Assembly (NCBI RefSeq): GCF_016728505.1
Contig: NZ_CP068159.1
Coordinates: 1,116,001-1,180,000, forward strand
Reading direction: 5' to 3'
Length of the DNA: 64,000 bases
DNA from: Corynebacterium riegelii
GTDB taxonomy: Bacteria > Actinomycetota > Actinomycetes > Mycobacteriales > Mycobacteriaceae
Shown here piece after piece: positions 9,583 through 18,141 of this stretch. How positions within the stretch are numbered: the first letter of the stretch is position 1; the number at the start of each line of letters is the position of its first letter. The position numbers were made by a program, and so were the translations under genes. The notes below the pieces were generated by a model. It searched no databases. It was not told the origin of the DNA and saw only the letters and a program-made list of their open reading frames with translations.

Positions 9583-11192
9583 TCACACCCTGGCGCCTGC
9601 CCAATGTCCGCCTTGATGGCTACTACTTGGGTGCTACCGTCGCGGAAGTGGAAAGTCACCGTACCGTCGATGTTAACGGCGCCTTTGTCGAGCAAAGCTA
9701 CGCAGAGGTATGGGCTGAAGGCCAACTGTTCAAGATCAAGGTAGGCGGTCTCCTGCCTGTAGTAGTGGTAGGCGGCCAGCCGGTTGTGCTTGTTGTGGAT
9801 TTCGTCAACCACGGCAGCGTGCTCAGCTAACAGCGCCTGGTGCTGTTCGTGGCTAGCGTTGAACGCCTTCTCGTAAACCTGTTGGTCTTGCGCGACGCGT
9901 GCGTTGTGGGTGATTAGTGATTCGAGCTTTTTCGCTACCTGGTCGATCTGGGCGATCAGTCCGGCTGCTTCGACTTCGAGGTCGCTGGTGTCGAGCGCGT
10001 CGAGTACGGCGTGGTTGACGGTGTCATCAGCAGGTGAGCCGAAGCGGAGGCGGATAGCCTCGAGGAACATGTACTTGAGTCGTTCATCGTTGATGTGCCC
10101 AGTAGTGCACATGGTGTCGCCTTTGTATTTGTGGCCGCAGCGCCAGATGACCTTTTCGTATTTGCTGCCTGCGTGCCAGGTTTTCGATCCGAAGAAGTGC
10201 CCGCACTGGCTGCACTCGAAGGTCGATGAGAAGGGCCGGGTGCGATGCTTAGTTCGCTGATTCCTAGCGCCTTTAGCTATCTCGGCTTGGACGAAGTCCC
10301 ACACTGCGGGGCTGATGATCGCCTCATGACTGGCGGTGACGTAGTACTGGGGTACTTCGCCTTGGTTGATGACTTGACGTTTCGTCAGGTAGTCAGCGAT
10401 GTACGACTTCTGCAGGAGTGCGTCGCCCTTGTATTTCTCGTTGGTGAGAATCGCTCGTATGGATTGGTAATACCAGGTCTTGTTTCCTGCGGCGGTGAAG
10501 GTCTCTGGTTCGTCGGTGAGGGTGCGGGCGATCGTGCCGATGGACATGCCGCCTAAGTACATGTTGTAGATCCGGCGCACGGTTTTGGCTTGCTCGGGGT
10601 TGATGACTAGGTTCCCGTCTTCGCCTTTGTCGTATCCGAGGAACCGAGAATATGGGACGGTGACCTTGCCGTCGGCGAAGCGTTTGCGGTGTCCCCAGGT
10701 GACGTTTTCTGAGATGGAGCGGGCTTCTTCTTGCGCCAGCGAGCTCATGATGGTGATGAGGAGCTCGCCTTTGGCGTCGAAGGTCCAGATGCCTTCTTTC
10801 TCGAAGAAGACCTCCACGCCTTTGTCTTTGAGGGCTCGAACGGTGGTGAGCGAGTCGACGGTGTTGCGGGCGAACCGGGACACGCTCTTGGTGATGATCA
10901 GGTCGATCTTGCCGTCGAGCGCGTCGGTGACCATCTGCTGGAATCCAGCGCGGTGTTTGGTTGAGGTGCCTGTGATGCCTTCATCGGTATAGACCTTCAC
11001 GAACTGCCAGCCCGCGTGATCGCTAATGTAGCGGGTGTAGTAGTCGACCTGGGCTTCGTAGGACGTCACCTGATCGTCGTGGTCGGTGGACACGCGGGCA
11101 TACCCGGCGACCCTGCGCAGGGTTGTCTGTCCAAGTGGAGCACCAGTGTGGAGCGCTCGGGTGGCGGGGATTGCTGTGACGGTGCGGGCCAT
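9579..11192 (-). CDS. Large serine recombinase (second of a tandem pair)
   Basis: A 537-residue serine recombinase: catalytic resolvase domain at about 25-170 (AGYARVSTDHDDQVTSYEAQ with the nucleophilic Ser, and ITKSVSRFARNT with the conserved arginines), then the recombinase domain, a zinc ribbon (CSQCGHFF ... WRCGHKYKG) and a C-terminal coiled coil. It starts directly after the stop of the other recombinase (TAA then ATG), forming an operon. Enzymes of this kind integrate and excise prophages and conjugative transposons. The two recombinases sit at one edge of the prophage-like block. Its last 4 nt overlap the convergent lipoprotein frame, so an attachment site near 9580 is possible. Confidence 0.9.
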   Translation of the reverse strand: MARTVTAIPATRALHTGAPLGQTTLRRVAGYARVSTDHDDQVTSYEAQVDYYTRYISDHAGWQFVKVYTDEGITGTSTKHRAGFQQMVTDALDGKIDLIITKSVSRFARNTVDSLTTVRALKDKGVEVFFEKEGIWTFDAKGELLITIMSSLAQEEARSISENVTWGHRKRFADGKVTVPYSRFLGYDKGEDGNLVINPEQAKTVRRIYNMYLGGMSIGTIARTLTDEPETFTAAGNKTWYYQSIRAILTNEKYKGDALLQKSYIADYLTKRQVINQGEVPQYYVTASHEAIISPAVWDFVQAEIAKGARNQRTKHRTRPFSSTFECSQCGHFFGSKTWHAGSKYEKVIWRCGHKYKGDTMCTTGHINDERLKYMFLEAIRLRFGSPADDTVNHAVLDALDTSDLEVEAAGLIAQIDQVAKKLESLITHNARVAQDQQVYEKAFNASHEQHQALLAEHAAVVDEIHNKHNRLAAYHYYRQETAYLDLEQLAFSPYLCVALLDKGAVNIDGTVTFHFRDGSTQVVAIKADIGQAPGCD

Positions 11193-12629
11193 TTAGCGTT
11201 CGCCTCGCTCGGCGCGCAGGCGCTCAGCCTCTGCCTTGGCCACGGCCCGGTACTTCGCCAATGCTTCTGGTGGTGTTGGTGCTTGTCGTGGGTTGTCCAA
11301 CCCGAGCCTTTTGGCTTCGGCCCAGCGGGCACCCACGAGTTCACCCCAGGCGGCTTTTCTTGCTGGGGTCCACGAGCTCTTCTTCAGGTTTGGTCGCCAC
11401 GTGTGCGAGCTGCTGGTGCCATCGGTGTACTGAAACGTGTATTGGTCTTTTCCCTGCACATCGATGTGGTCGATACGCTCGGTGAACACATCCTCGTCGA
11501 AGGCCCCGATACCCAGGACTCGGGCGATGAAGCCTTTGAGTGCCGTGTCAGAGATCTCGCAGGTGCCGCATCCGGTTTTGCGGCCTTTCTTGCGTTCGGT
11601 GCAGATCCAGTGCTCGGTGGAGATCGAGTTTTGGGTTTTCGGATTGCGTACGTTGCGCACAAACGAGCAATCGCAGGACACGCATTTGATCTTCGACGTC
11701 AACGCCACAGTTTCTATGGACCAATTCGCCCGGGCACCGAGCTCGCGACGTCGAGCGATCTCGGTTTGTACAGCGGTGAAGGTGTCGCGGTCGATGATCG
11801 CGGGGATCGCGTTTTCCACCAGGTATTGCGGCAACTGGCCGGTGTTGCGCACTGCTCGTCCAGGCCTGCCTTCCGGAGTGGACCATCGCCCTAACAGGAG
11901 GTCGCCGGTGTAGTGCGGGTTCTTCAGGATGTGACGGACCCATTCGCCGGGCAACTTGTTGTCAGCCAGGTGCGGAACCCTGCCGTCGGCGATGAGCTGT
12001 GCGGCCATCTTTTCGCACGAGGTCTTCTTCATGTACTGGGCGAAGATCCAACGCACCACGGCTGCTTCTTCTTCGATGATCTGCACGTCGGTGCCGTCAG
12101 CGGAGTCGGTGTAACCGTACAAGTGGAAGCCGTTCGCTTTGCCTTCTTCGAAGCCTTTCCAAATGCGCCACTTCACGTTTTGGCTGATTTGCTCTGATTC
12201 TGCCTGCGCGAAAGACGCCAGCAGGGTGAGCATGAGTTCTCCGTCAGCGCTGGTTGAGGAGATGTTCTCCTTTTCGAATCGCACCTCCACCCCGAGGTCT
12301 TTGAGTTCGCGAATGGTTTCGAGCAGGTCGACGGTGTTGCGAGCGAAGCGCGAGATCGACTTGGTGAGGATCAGGTCGATTGCCCCTTCCCGGGCAAGGG
12401 CCAGCATTTCTTGGAACTGGGGTCGATGTGTGGTGGTTCCAGAGATTCCAGAATCGGCGAACACTCCGGCGAACGTCCAGCCAGGAGTGTCGTGAATGAG
12501 TTGCTGGTAGTAGGAAACTTGGGTGGACAAACTCAGCGGTGTGCGTTCGGTTTCCATGCTGATGCGGGCATACGCTGCCACTTTCACAAGCGGAGAAGTG
12601 CTGATCGGTGGCGGGGTGATTTGCTCCAT
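11193..12629 (-). CDS. Large serine recombinase (first of a tandem pair)
   Basis: About 478 residues: resolvase domain (AAYARISMETERTPLSLSTQ, LTKSISRFARNTVDLLETIR), recombinase domain and a zinc-binding segment (CVSCDCSF ... CTERKKGRKTGCGTC). Its catalytic half resembles that of the following gene but the C-terminal halves differ, so they are probably not simple duplicates. Start choice is uncertain: ATG 12629 has a weak purine-rich site, while a TTG three codons upstream has AGGAGA at good spacing. Tandem recombinases of this type often act together, or one acts as a directionality partner. Confidence 0.88.
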   Translation of the reverse strand: MEQITPPPISTSPLVKVAAYARISMETERTPLSLSTQVSYYQQLIHDTPGWTFAGVFADSGISGTTTHRPQFQEMLALAREGAIDLILTKSISRFARNTVDLLETIRELKDLGVEVRFEKENISSTSADGELMLTLLASFAQAESEQISQNVKWRIWKGFEEGKANGFHLYGYTDSADGTDVQIIEEEAAVVRWIFAQYMKKTSCEKMAAQLIADGRVPHLADNKLPGEWVRHILKNPHYTGDLLLGRWSTPEGRPGRAVRNTGQLPQYLVENAIPAIIDRDTFTAVQTEIARRRELGARANWSIETVALTSKIKCVSCDCSFVRNVRNPKTQNSISTEHWICTERKKGRKTGCGTCEISDTALKGFIARVLGIGAFDEDVFTERIDHIDVQGKDQYTFQYTDGTSSSHTWRPNLKKSSWTPARKAAWGELVGARWAEAKRLGLDNPRQAPTPPEALAKYRAVAKAEAERLRAERGER

Positions 12630-12648
12630 TCTCTTCAAGGTATTTCTC

Positions 12649-12864
12649 CTAGTCAGACAGGGTTTCAGGTTGTATCCATACATCACTCAAACCCTCGAGA
12701 TAGTCAACGAAACTGGCTCTTTGTAGGGCGGCTAGCGGCGCATCTGGGGCGTCGAGGCGCTGGCAGACGGTGATGGCTTCGCGTGGGGTGAGGATGCCGC
12801 GTTCGAGAAGCTTCTTGACCTGCGTGAGCTGGTGATGAGCCGTCAGCTCGGCTGCCATGTTCAT
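12649..12864 (-). CDS. Small SHOCT-like protein next to recombinases
   Basis: A 71-residue protein, MNMAAELTAHHQLTQVKKLL followed by ERGILTPREA. The pattern of a short helix, then LLERGILTxxEf, resembles SHOCT oligomerisation motifs found in small phage and integrative-element proteins. The start overlaps the stop of the upstream gene by 4 nt, so it is translationally coupled. It is followed 20 bp later by the first recombinase and probably belongs to the same operon. Function unknown. Confidence 0.6.
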   Translation of the reverse strand: MNMAAELTAHHQLTQVKKLLERGILTPREAITVCQRLDAPDAPLAALQRASFVDYLEGLSDVWIQPETLSD

Positions 12865-13271
12865 CGTTTACCGCCACGTGTGTTGAAACGGTGCTGGATG
12901 TAGCACGGGTGGCAGCAGTACTTGCGTTTCGCCCGGCTTGTGCGAGCAACAGTGACCTGTCGGTGGCAGTTCGCGCAGACCAGTTCTTCGGTGACCACCC
13001 TGCGATGGGCGGCCCACCAGGCTCGTCGACAGGCAGTGGAACAGAACTTCGATCCTTGCCGGAGCTCGATTGGCTTGCAGCAGTGCAAACACCACACTCC
13101 AACTGGATCCGTGACCTGCTCAACGGCAGGATCGACGGTGATGCCGTGTCGCAGACAATAGGTCTTGACACTGTTGGCGTTGAGGTCCAGGTGCGCGGCA
13201 ATACGAGAGTAGGCAACCCCCGCAGCGCGCATCATCTGGATGTGATGGCGATCAGTCTGGTTCAGAGCCAT
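12861..13271 (-). CDS. HTH plus zinc-finger small protein of the recombinase operon
   Basis: ATG 13271 is chosen because AGGAGG lies just upstream; the longer frame has no such site. The 136-residue product starts with a helix-turn-helix (HHIQMMRAAGVAYSRIAAHL, SVKTYCLRHGI), followed by three Cys pairs (CLHC, CSTAC, CANC) and CCHPC, suggesting two zinc-ribbon-like units. Such proteins are often annotated as sigma-70-like or zinc-ribbon proteins beside element-encoded serine recombinases. It is the first gene of the minus-strand recombinase operon and may regulate it or bind att DNA (inference). Confidence 0.65.
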   Translation of the reverse strand: MALNQTDRHHIQMMRAAGVAYSRIAAHLDLNANSVKTYCLRHGITVDPAVEQVTDPVGVWCLHCCKPIELRQGSKFCSTACRRAWWAAHRRVVTEELVCANCHRQVTVARTSRAKRKYCCHPCYIQHRFNTRGGKR

Positions 13272-13481
13272 GAGCAGGCCCTCCTGGCAACGAGGCGAAA
13301 GGTGGTCGCCCATACGCCGGTTGCACCAGACGAAACCGGACAACAGAAACAAAGCTCCCTGCCGCGTTCGCACCCATGTCTGGGATCTGCGCCTCTATTC
13401 AGATAAGGCAGCAATTCTTTGCTCAATTCACAATCTGGAGCCATCGACGTGTGAACCGTGACAGAGCAAGGGCGGGTGAAG

Positions 13482-13670
13482 ATGACTGACGACGACCGTG
13501 AACTCCCGGTGTTTCTCGACGACCAGTCGTACCGAACCTGTTCAGAATGCGGCTCAGATTGTGTCCCTGACCCGTTTGCTGCAGGCGAAGGTGAAGGAAT
13601 CCGTATCGCGTTCATCTGCCCGAGCTGTGGAGTGCAGTCCGTCATCGACCCGTTCGACGACCTGCGGTAA
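13482..13670 (+). CDS. Small zinc-ribbon protein
   Basis: About 62 residues (MTDDDRELPVFLDDQ ...), with CSECGSDC and CPSC forming a four-cysteine ribbon. A GTG at 13458 would add 8 residues but has no ribosome site. The gene is divergent from the recombinase operon and convergent with the endolysin relic. Function unknown. Confidence 0.5.
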   Translation: MTDDDRELPVFLDDQSYRTCSECGSDCVPDPFAAGEGEGIRIAFICPSCGVQSVIDPFDDLR

Positions 13671-13691
13671 ACACCAGCTCCGCAAACGCAC

Positions 13692-13733
13692 AAAAGGCCC
13701 CGCCACCACCTCGATGAAGGTGATGACGGGGCC
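13692..13733 (-). terminator. Rho-independent terminator after the endolysin relic
   Basis: On the minus strand a GGCCCCGTCATCACC-type arm pairs with GGTGGTGGCGGGGCC, followed by TTTTG. It lies 20 bp after the stop of the minus-strand endolysin fragment and 20 bp after the convergent zinc-ribbon gene, so it may serve both. Confidence 0.7.
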
Positions 13734-13753
13734 AGAGAGTGTTCTCGCGTGGG

Positions 13754-14190
13754 TTAGCCGATGCCGAGCTTCTCGTTGACGCGCTTCTGCACGGCCGCGT
13801 AGTTGGCCCCGAGGCGGCGCTTGCGTTCCCCGCCGTTGCCACAGTCCCCACGGATCACCGCATCAGCCAGTGCATCGATGTTGACGGAGGGCTTGGTGGG
13901 GTTTCCTCCGGTGAGCTTCTCGTTGACGAGCTTCTGCACGGCAGTGTAGTTGGCTCCGAGTCGGCGTTTGCGCTCGTCGCCGTTGCCGTACTCGCCTCGG
14001 ATGACCGCGTCGGCGAGGGCGTCGATGTTGGCGGAGGGCTTGGGCGTGGGCGGTGTGGGCTTTGCCGGTGGTGTCGGGGCGGGCTTGGTGCCGCTCATGC
14101 GGTCGTACCAGTACTGGGCGCGTGCCATGTAGGCCGCATGCTGGGAGCCTGCCAGCGAGGCCGGGCATTCGGTGGAAGCGATACAATGAG
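13754..14190 (-). pseudogene. Phage endolysin relic: two CW_7 (Cpl-7-type) cell-wall-binding repeats
   Basis: The frame ends with two similar units: NIDALADAVIRGEYGNGDER ... YTAVQKLVNEKL and NIDALADAVIRGDCGNGGER ... YAAVQKRVNEKL. Each is about 41 residues, and this is the Cpl-7/CW_7 muramidase wall-binding repeat. A Pro/Thr-rich linker (PAPTPPAKPTPPTPK) and HAAYMARAQYWYDRMSG precede them. The expected N-terminal catalytic domain is missing: upstream sequence switches to a different small membrane-protein gene. It is therefore the 3' part of a phage lysin, next to the recombinases as in many actinophages. Confidence 0.75.
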
Positions 14191-14429
14191 TGGAACCATG
14201 ACGACGGCGTACATTGCCCAACGGCGATTCTGGTTGAAAGGAATCGTCGCGTCGTTACGGAACACTACGGTGTAAAGTACGGTGGCCGTCGCCAACCCGA
14301 GCAGGATCCAGAAAAATGTTCCAGGAACCCAGGGTCGGAGTACCCCACGCCCTTGACGTTTTTGACGTAGGCCTTCCCTGCACCCATCACCGCGGTGTAT
14401 AGCACGGCAAGCCAAATTGCCTTCTTCAT
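14190..14429 (-). pseudogene. Small phage membrane protein (holin-like?), frameshifted
   Basis: AAGGAGAGCTA precedes ATG 14429, which reads MKKAIWLAVLYTAVMGAGKA then YVKNVKGVGYS. After a frame change the hydrophobic stretch FFWILLGLATATVLYTVVF and a second one (YAVVMVPLIVSL) follow before the sequence merges with the endolysin relic. Two to three transmembrane segments next to a lysin suggest a holin, but there is no sequence-level proof. The frame is broken and the 3' end is lost at the fusion near 14190. Confidence 0.4.
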
Positions 14430-14612
14430 TAGCTCTCCTTGAGTGGGCCAGGCCCGTTAGATTAGATGTTTCCTCGGGGCATTGGCCCCGGGATATCTGG
14501 TGGCTGAACGATAGCGGAGGATACCAGTGTGGCGTCCACCGTGGCCACGATGTGACGATGAGGGACGCCGGCTCGTGCTTCCTGTAATAGACGTGCCAAG
14601 GTTGCGATGAGC

Positions 14613-15482
14613 TCAACGGTTGAGGTCTGCTGCGAAGTGGTCCCGATCAAAGAGAGCGAGAGCCGCGCGAGCGACCACCTCCGGCTCCGTAATCGGGATG
14701 GCGTGACCAGAATCACGTGCCACGATGAGCTGGGAACTTGCTGTCCGAGCGGCAGATAAGTGGTGGGCCTTGCGGATTGCCGCACGCATCTTTTCGCTCT
14801 CGCCGACCATCGCTTGGGCGCCACTGATCACGGTCACGGGAGAGCCGTAGTGCTGATCGTCGGTTGCTAGCTGCGCGAGACCAGTACGCAACGATCGCAA
14901 TTCGGCAGCGGCCTCACGTGCTGCTGAAACGGTCGTAGAGTCCTGAAGCACTCGTGTCATCACGTCCGGCGGCAGCCCTCGGAGAATGGGGGTGTACATC
15001 GCAGAAAGCAACCGCAGCCGAGCAAGCGACACTAGACTCAGGCGCTGCAGGGCCAAGGACAGCGGGCGGAACTTATCCAAGAGGTTTTCATCGCTTGGAT
15101 CGACGAGCACAAGTCCTGCGACGCGCTCGATGCGGCCCGCCGACATGCCCTGTGCAGTACGTACGATGGGACCGCCCCAGCTATGTCCGACGAGGACGAC
15201 AGACTCGTAAGATTGAGCTTTAACGACACACGCCAGGTCGTTAGCGAGTCGTTGCAGTTTCCGCGTAGCTGGATCCGGATCGCTGTCGCCGATGCCCGCC
15301 CGGTTATAGGCGACCACGCGGCAGTGGGGCGCAAGGTGGCGCATGACCGGAATCCAGTAGTGTGCGCTCATCCCCAGGCCAGCCTCACACACGACCAAAC
15401 GCGGCCCCTCGCCGAGGCTGATCGATGCTAAGCGTCTACCGTCAGGAGTCACGACCACATCACGGGTGGGCATCGGCTGCAT
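14613..15482 (-). CDS. Alpha/beta hydrolase
   Basis: A 289-residue alpha/beta hydrolase with the nucleophile elbow GHSWGG (Ser about 102), oxyanion region EAGLGMSAHYW and catalytic His in ARDSGHAIP. The canonical fold is complete and the frame is intact. There is no signal peptide, so it is cytoplasmic. The substrate is not evident. A DtxR-like box lies 70-90 bp upstream, suggesting an iron-regulated role such as a siderophore esterase; this is inference. It is flanked on the upstream side by IS3 fragments, so it was brought in with, or stranded by, mobile elements. The region from 14430 to 14612 beyond its stop holds no convincing gene. Confidence 0.8.
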   Translation of the reverse strand: MQPMPTRDVVVTPDGRRLASISLGEGPRLVVCEAGLGMSAHYWIPVMRHLAPHCRVVAYNRAGIGDSDPDPATRKLQRLANDLACVVKAQSYESVVLVGHSWGGPIVRTAQGMSAGRIERVAGLVLVDPSDENLLDKFRPLSLALQRLSLVSLARLRLLSAMYTPILRGLPPDVMTRVLQDSTTVSAAREAAAELRSLRTGLAQLATDDQHYGSPVTVISGAQAMVGESEKMRAAIRKAHHLSAARTASSQLIVARDSGHAIPITEPEVVARAALALFDRDHFAADLNR

Positions 15483-15552
15483 AGGCGTGCCTTTCTCGCG
15501 GTGACCGGTGTGGGCTCGAACGGCGTGATCATACCAACGCCGCTCACACAGA

Positions 15553-15571
15553 CAAAGATAGGCTACCCTAA
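15553..15571 (-). promoter_or_regulatory. DtxR-like iron box upstream of the hydrolase
   Basis: On the minus strand TTAGGGTAGCCTATCTTTG matches the DtxR consensus at 14 of 19 positions, including the central TAGCCTA. It is 71 bp upstream of the hydrolase start, where it could overlap the promoter. Confidence 0.55.
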
Positions 15572-15616
15572 TTCATCCTGACCGAGGAAGCTGTGAAAGC
15601 AGGATTGACCGTAGAA

Positions 15617-15739
15617 GGATCTGACCCCCGTGGGGTAGACACCTGATATCCAACCCTGTCGGGTTGGGAAGAAAGGTAATCTACCGCCATGCCTAGGTAC
15701 TCCGAAGAGTTCAAACGTAATGCCGTGGCTCTCTACGAA
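15617..15739 (+). mobile_element. IS3-family left-end fragment
   Basis: A left-end-like sequence (GGATCTGACCCCCGTGGGGT) precedes an orfA start at 15689 (MPRYSEEFKRNAVALYE), the usual opening of IS3-family orfA. The frame is cut after 17 codons, where a second IS3-type element begins at 15740. Confidence 0.65.
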
Positions 15740-16050
15740 GTGAAGCGTCCTGGGTTTGGTTCCGATCGTTTCTAGAGAAAGATTGGGATCATGCCAAGGA
15801 AGTACAGTGATGAGTTCAAGGCCAATGCGGTGCGTCTGGCTGAGGAATTTGTTGAGCTTGAAGGGTGCTCGAAGTGGGGTGCGGCGGTTGAGATCGGTGA
15901 CAAGGTCGGTGTCTCCGCGCACACGCTTAATAATTGGTTGAAGCCTTCAGGGCCGTCACACGGCGTCGAGGGCAGCTCCGGCGAGTTAGCAGACGATGAG
16001 CTGAAGCGTCTGCGGCGAGAGAATAAAGAGCTGCGCAGGGCGAACGAGAT
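15740..16050 (+). mobile_element. IS3-family 5' fragment with truncated orfA
   Basis: The end sequence TGAAGCGTCCTGGGTTTGG is followed by orfA from ATG 15791: MPRKYSDEFKANAVRLAEEF, a GTKVGVSAHTLNNWLK-type helix-turn-helix and KRLRRENKELRRANEM. It is cut at the sequence GCGAACGAGAT, where the IS30 element begins. orfB is absent. Confidence 0.8.
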
Positions 16051-17284
16051 GGCGGATTCAACCGGTCAACGCAATGGGTGCTGTGAGATGAAGCAGACGT
16101 TGATCTCAGGAGGCATCGGTTGCAGGGCAAGCATGGTCATCTCAGTCGTGAGCAGAAGCAGCTCGCGCTCCGTCTCCACTCGAAGGGATGGAGACTCATC
16201 GACATCGCTCGCGAGATCGGGTGCACGGCGCCGATGGTCGGCCGCATGGCGAGGGAAGGGCGTCACCTCGACGGGAAACCGTTCGGCTGGGAGCCGCGCG
16301 AGGGTCATCTGACGGTCTTCGACCGCGAGGAGATACTCGTGGGTCTCGCCCGCGGTGACACGCTCACTGCGATCGCGCGCAGCCTCGGGCGGGCGGTGTC
16401 GACGATCAGCCGCGAGGTCAAGCGGGGCGGCGGACGCGAGGAGTACTCGGCGTGGCGGGCGCATGAGGACGCCCGGGAGCAGGCCCGCAGGCCGAAGCCG
16501 TTCAAGCTTGACGGTGGCCGGTTGCTCGAGACCGTGACAGCGCAGTTGAAGCAGCTGTGGTCGCCGCAGGAGATCGCTGCCCGCCTACGGTTGGAGCATC
16601 CCGACGACCCGGAGATGCACGTGAGCCACGAGACGATCTATCAGTCCCTGTTCGTACAGGGACGCGGGCAACTGCGCCGAGAACTCGCCCGCTGCCTGAG
16701 ATCGGGACGCACGGCCAGGAAGGCGCGAACGGCAACGGATCGGCGCGGCCGTCTGCCAGGGATGGTCATGATCAGCGAGCGCCCCGCTGAGGTCGAGGAC
16801 CGTGCCGTTCCCGGGCATTGGGAAGGCGATCTCATTCTTGGTGAGAACAGCCGTAGCGCCGTCGGAACCCTCGTCGAACGCAGCACCCGCCTCACGCTCC
16901 TGCTGCATTTGCCTGATGGGAAGAGTGCAGACAAGGTGGAGGCCGCGATGCGCGAAGCGATCACCGCGCTCCCGTCGTCGCTGGCGCGGACGATCACCTG
17001 GGATTAGGGCGCGGAGATGGCCAAGCACCTCGAGTTCACAGCCACAACCGGGATCCCGATCTACTTCTGCGACCCGCACTCCCCGTGGCAGCGGGGCAGC
17101 AATGAGAACACCAACGGGTTGCTACGTCAATACCTTCCGAAGAGCACCGATCTGAGCATCGTTAGCCGCGCGGACCTGACCGCGATTCAGGACTCGCTCA
17201 ACGGCCGACCGCGCAAGACGCTCGGATATCTGACACCATCGGAGAAGTTCACGGAACTCGTTGCGACCACCGGTTGAATCCGCC
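16051..17284 (+). mobile_element. IS30-family insertion sequence
   Basis: Inverted ends share GGCGGATTCAACCGGT on the left and, reverse-complemented, on the right. One transposase gene fills the element. On both sides the neighbouring DNA is an IS3 orfA, cut at the same GCGAACGAGAT motif and pointing inward. The two flanks are different IS3 elements, so they are not two halves of one target. Confidence 0.85.
16120..17277 (+). pseudogene. IS30 transposase with an in-frame amber codon
   Basis: A TTG start at 16120 sits 6 nt after a perfect AGGAGG. The product has the IS30 N-terminal HTH (EKQLALRL-like), the motif HWEGDLI with the first catalytic Asp, TITWD with the second Asp, and [20 protein letters not shown] with the Glu. 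TAG at 17005-17007 directly follows the second Asp; relatives have Gln there (TWDQG), so CAG to TAG is the likely change. Without suppression the product is 295 residues and lacks the catalytic Glu. The total frame of 385 codons is normal for the family. Confidence 0.85.
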
Positions 17285-17544
17285 ATCTCGTTCGCCCGCC
17301 GCAGCTCACGATTCTCCCGCCGTAGCCGTTTCAGCTCTTCGAGCTCATCTGTAGTCGCGCCCGGCTCAGTACCGGCATCACGTCGGGCCTGTTTCAGCCA
17401 TCCCCGCATCGTATGCGGTGAGACTCCAAGCTTCGTACCAACCGACTGGGCAGCCGACCACTGCGAGCATTGCGTGTCCTGAAGATGATCCTCCATCAAA
17501 CGCAACGCCCGCTGCTTGAACTCCTGGGTATACACAATTGGCAT
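17285..17544 (-). mobile_element. IS3-family orfA fragment
   Basis: orfA from ATG 17544: MPIVYTQEFKQRALRLMEDH, SQWSAAQSVGTKLGVSPHTM (HTH) and a coiled-coil start LKRLRRENRELRRANEM, cut by the IS30 end. It is a different IS3 element from the one at 15740. It was inserted beside the IS256-type relic at 17591. Confidence 0.8.
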
Positions 17545-17590
17545 GATCGGGTCTGTCCGATGAACGGTGTGTGGGGTCCGGCGGTTTTCA

Positions 17591-17664
17591 TTAGTGGGTG
17601 GTTCTCTCGAACCGTCCGGCGAAGGTGATCGCGAACGCGTTTAGTGCAGGCTTCCACCTCATCA
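17591..17664 (-). pseudogene. Transposase C-terminal relic, probably IS256-like
   Basis: The minus strand reads MRWKPALNAFAITFAGRF then ERTTH and stop. The Trp ... LN-x-(L/F)-x-I-x-F-x-x-R pattern is the typical end of IS256-family transposases. Only about 24 codons remain. The relic abuts the end of the phage gene at 17662-17928, which may have lost its own C-terminus here. Confidence 0.45.
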
Positions 17665-17928
17665 CCCAGCGTGCCCGGCGTCTGCGAAAAGGTGGTCGGC
17701 CTCGGCGATGAGCTCCAGGGCGCATTCGCTGCGGCCGCGTGCGTTCGGGCCGAAGCCATCGATCGGGGCTTCGGTGAGGCGGTAGACCTGGGCGCTGTTG
17801 CCGTAGCCGTCTTTCTTGGTCCAGGTCGCGAAGGTGGCCAGCGTGTAGTCGCCGTGTGCGAGGATCGCCCCGTAGGAGTCGACGTGCATCTGCAGGGCTT
17901 CGGTGGTGAGCTTCTCGGTGGTGTTCAT
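17662..17928 (-). CDS. Hypothetical phage protein, 3' end probably replaced
   Basis: An 88-residue acidic protein (MNTTEKLTTEALQMHVDSYG ... YRLTEAPIDGFGPNARG). No family recognised. The start is set by AGGAAAGGAC upstream. Its stop falls inside the transposase relic at 17591-17664, so the native C-terminus was probably longer. It is the last gene of the minus-strand phage block before the IS cluster. Confidence 0.5.
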   Translation of the reverse strand: MNTTEKLTTEALQMHVDSYGAILAHGDYTLATFATWTKKDGYGNSAQVYRLTEAPIDGFGPNARGRSECALELIAEADHLFADAGHAG

Positions 17929-17962
17929 GGCTGTTGTCCTTTCCTGAGGGGCTGTTCTTTTG

Positions 17963-18012
17963 TCATGTACATACAGCCATAGGTGCGGGCGCTTATCCAG
18001 TCGTATTTGCCC
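17963..18012 (-). repeat. 50-bp direct repeat, copy A
   Basis: It shares TCATGTACATACAGCCATA and, 8 nt further, CGCTTATCCAGTCGT plus TTTGCCC with copy B at 19022-19071, at identical spacing. It lies 35 bp upstream of the start at 17928. On the minus strand it can be read as DWISARTYGCMYMTK, from a GTG near 18027 to a stop overlapping the next ATG. Confidence 0.75.
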
Positions 18013-18141
18013 AGATCAGGCACTATTTTTTGGGATCTACAGCACTCGGAGACCGTGGAGAATCAAGGCTTGTGACGAGGGGAAACCCCGCTCGTGGCAG
18101 GGTTTCCGGGTGCCAGCAGGTCAGGCGTTGCGATTGATGCG

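Noticed and set aside
11016..11894. 292-codon plus-strand open frame
   Set aside because: Antisense to the two serine recombinases.
14462..14824. 120-codon minus-strand frame beyond the hydrolase
   Set aside because: It overlaps the hydrolase C-terminus in another frame; the unique part (VELIATLARLLQEARAG) has no start, ribosome site or recognised domain.
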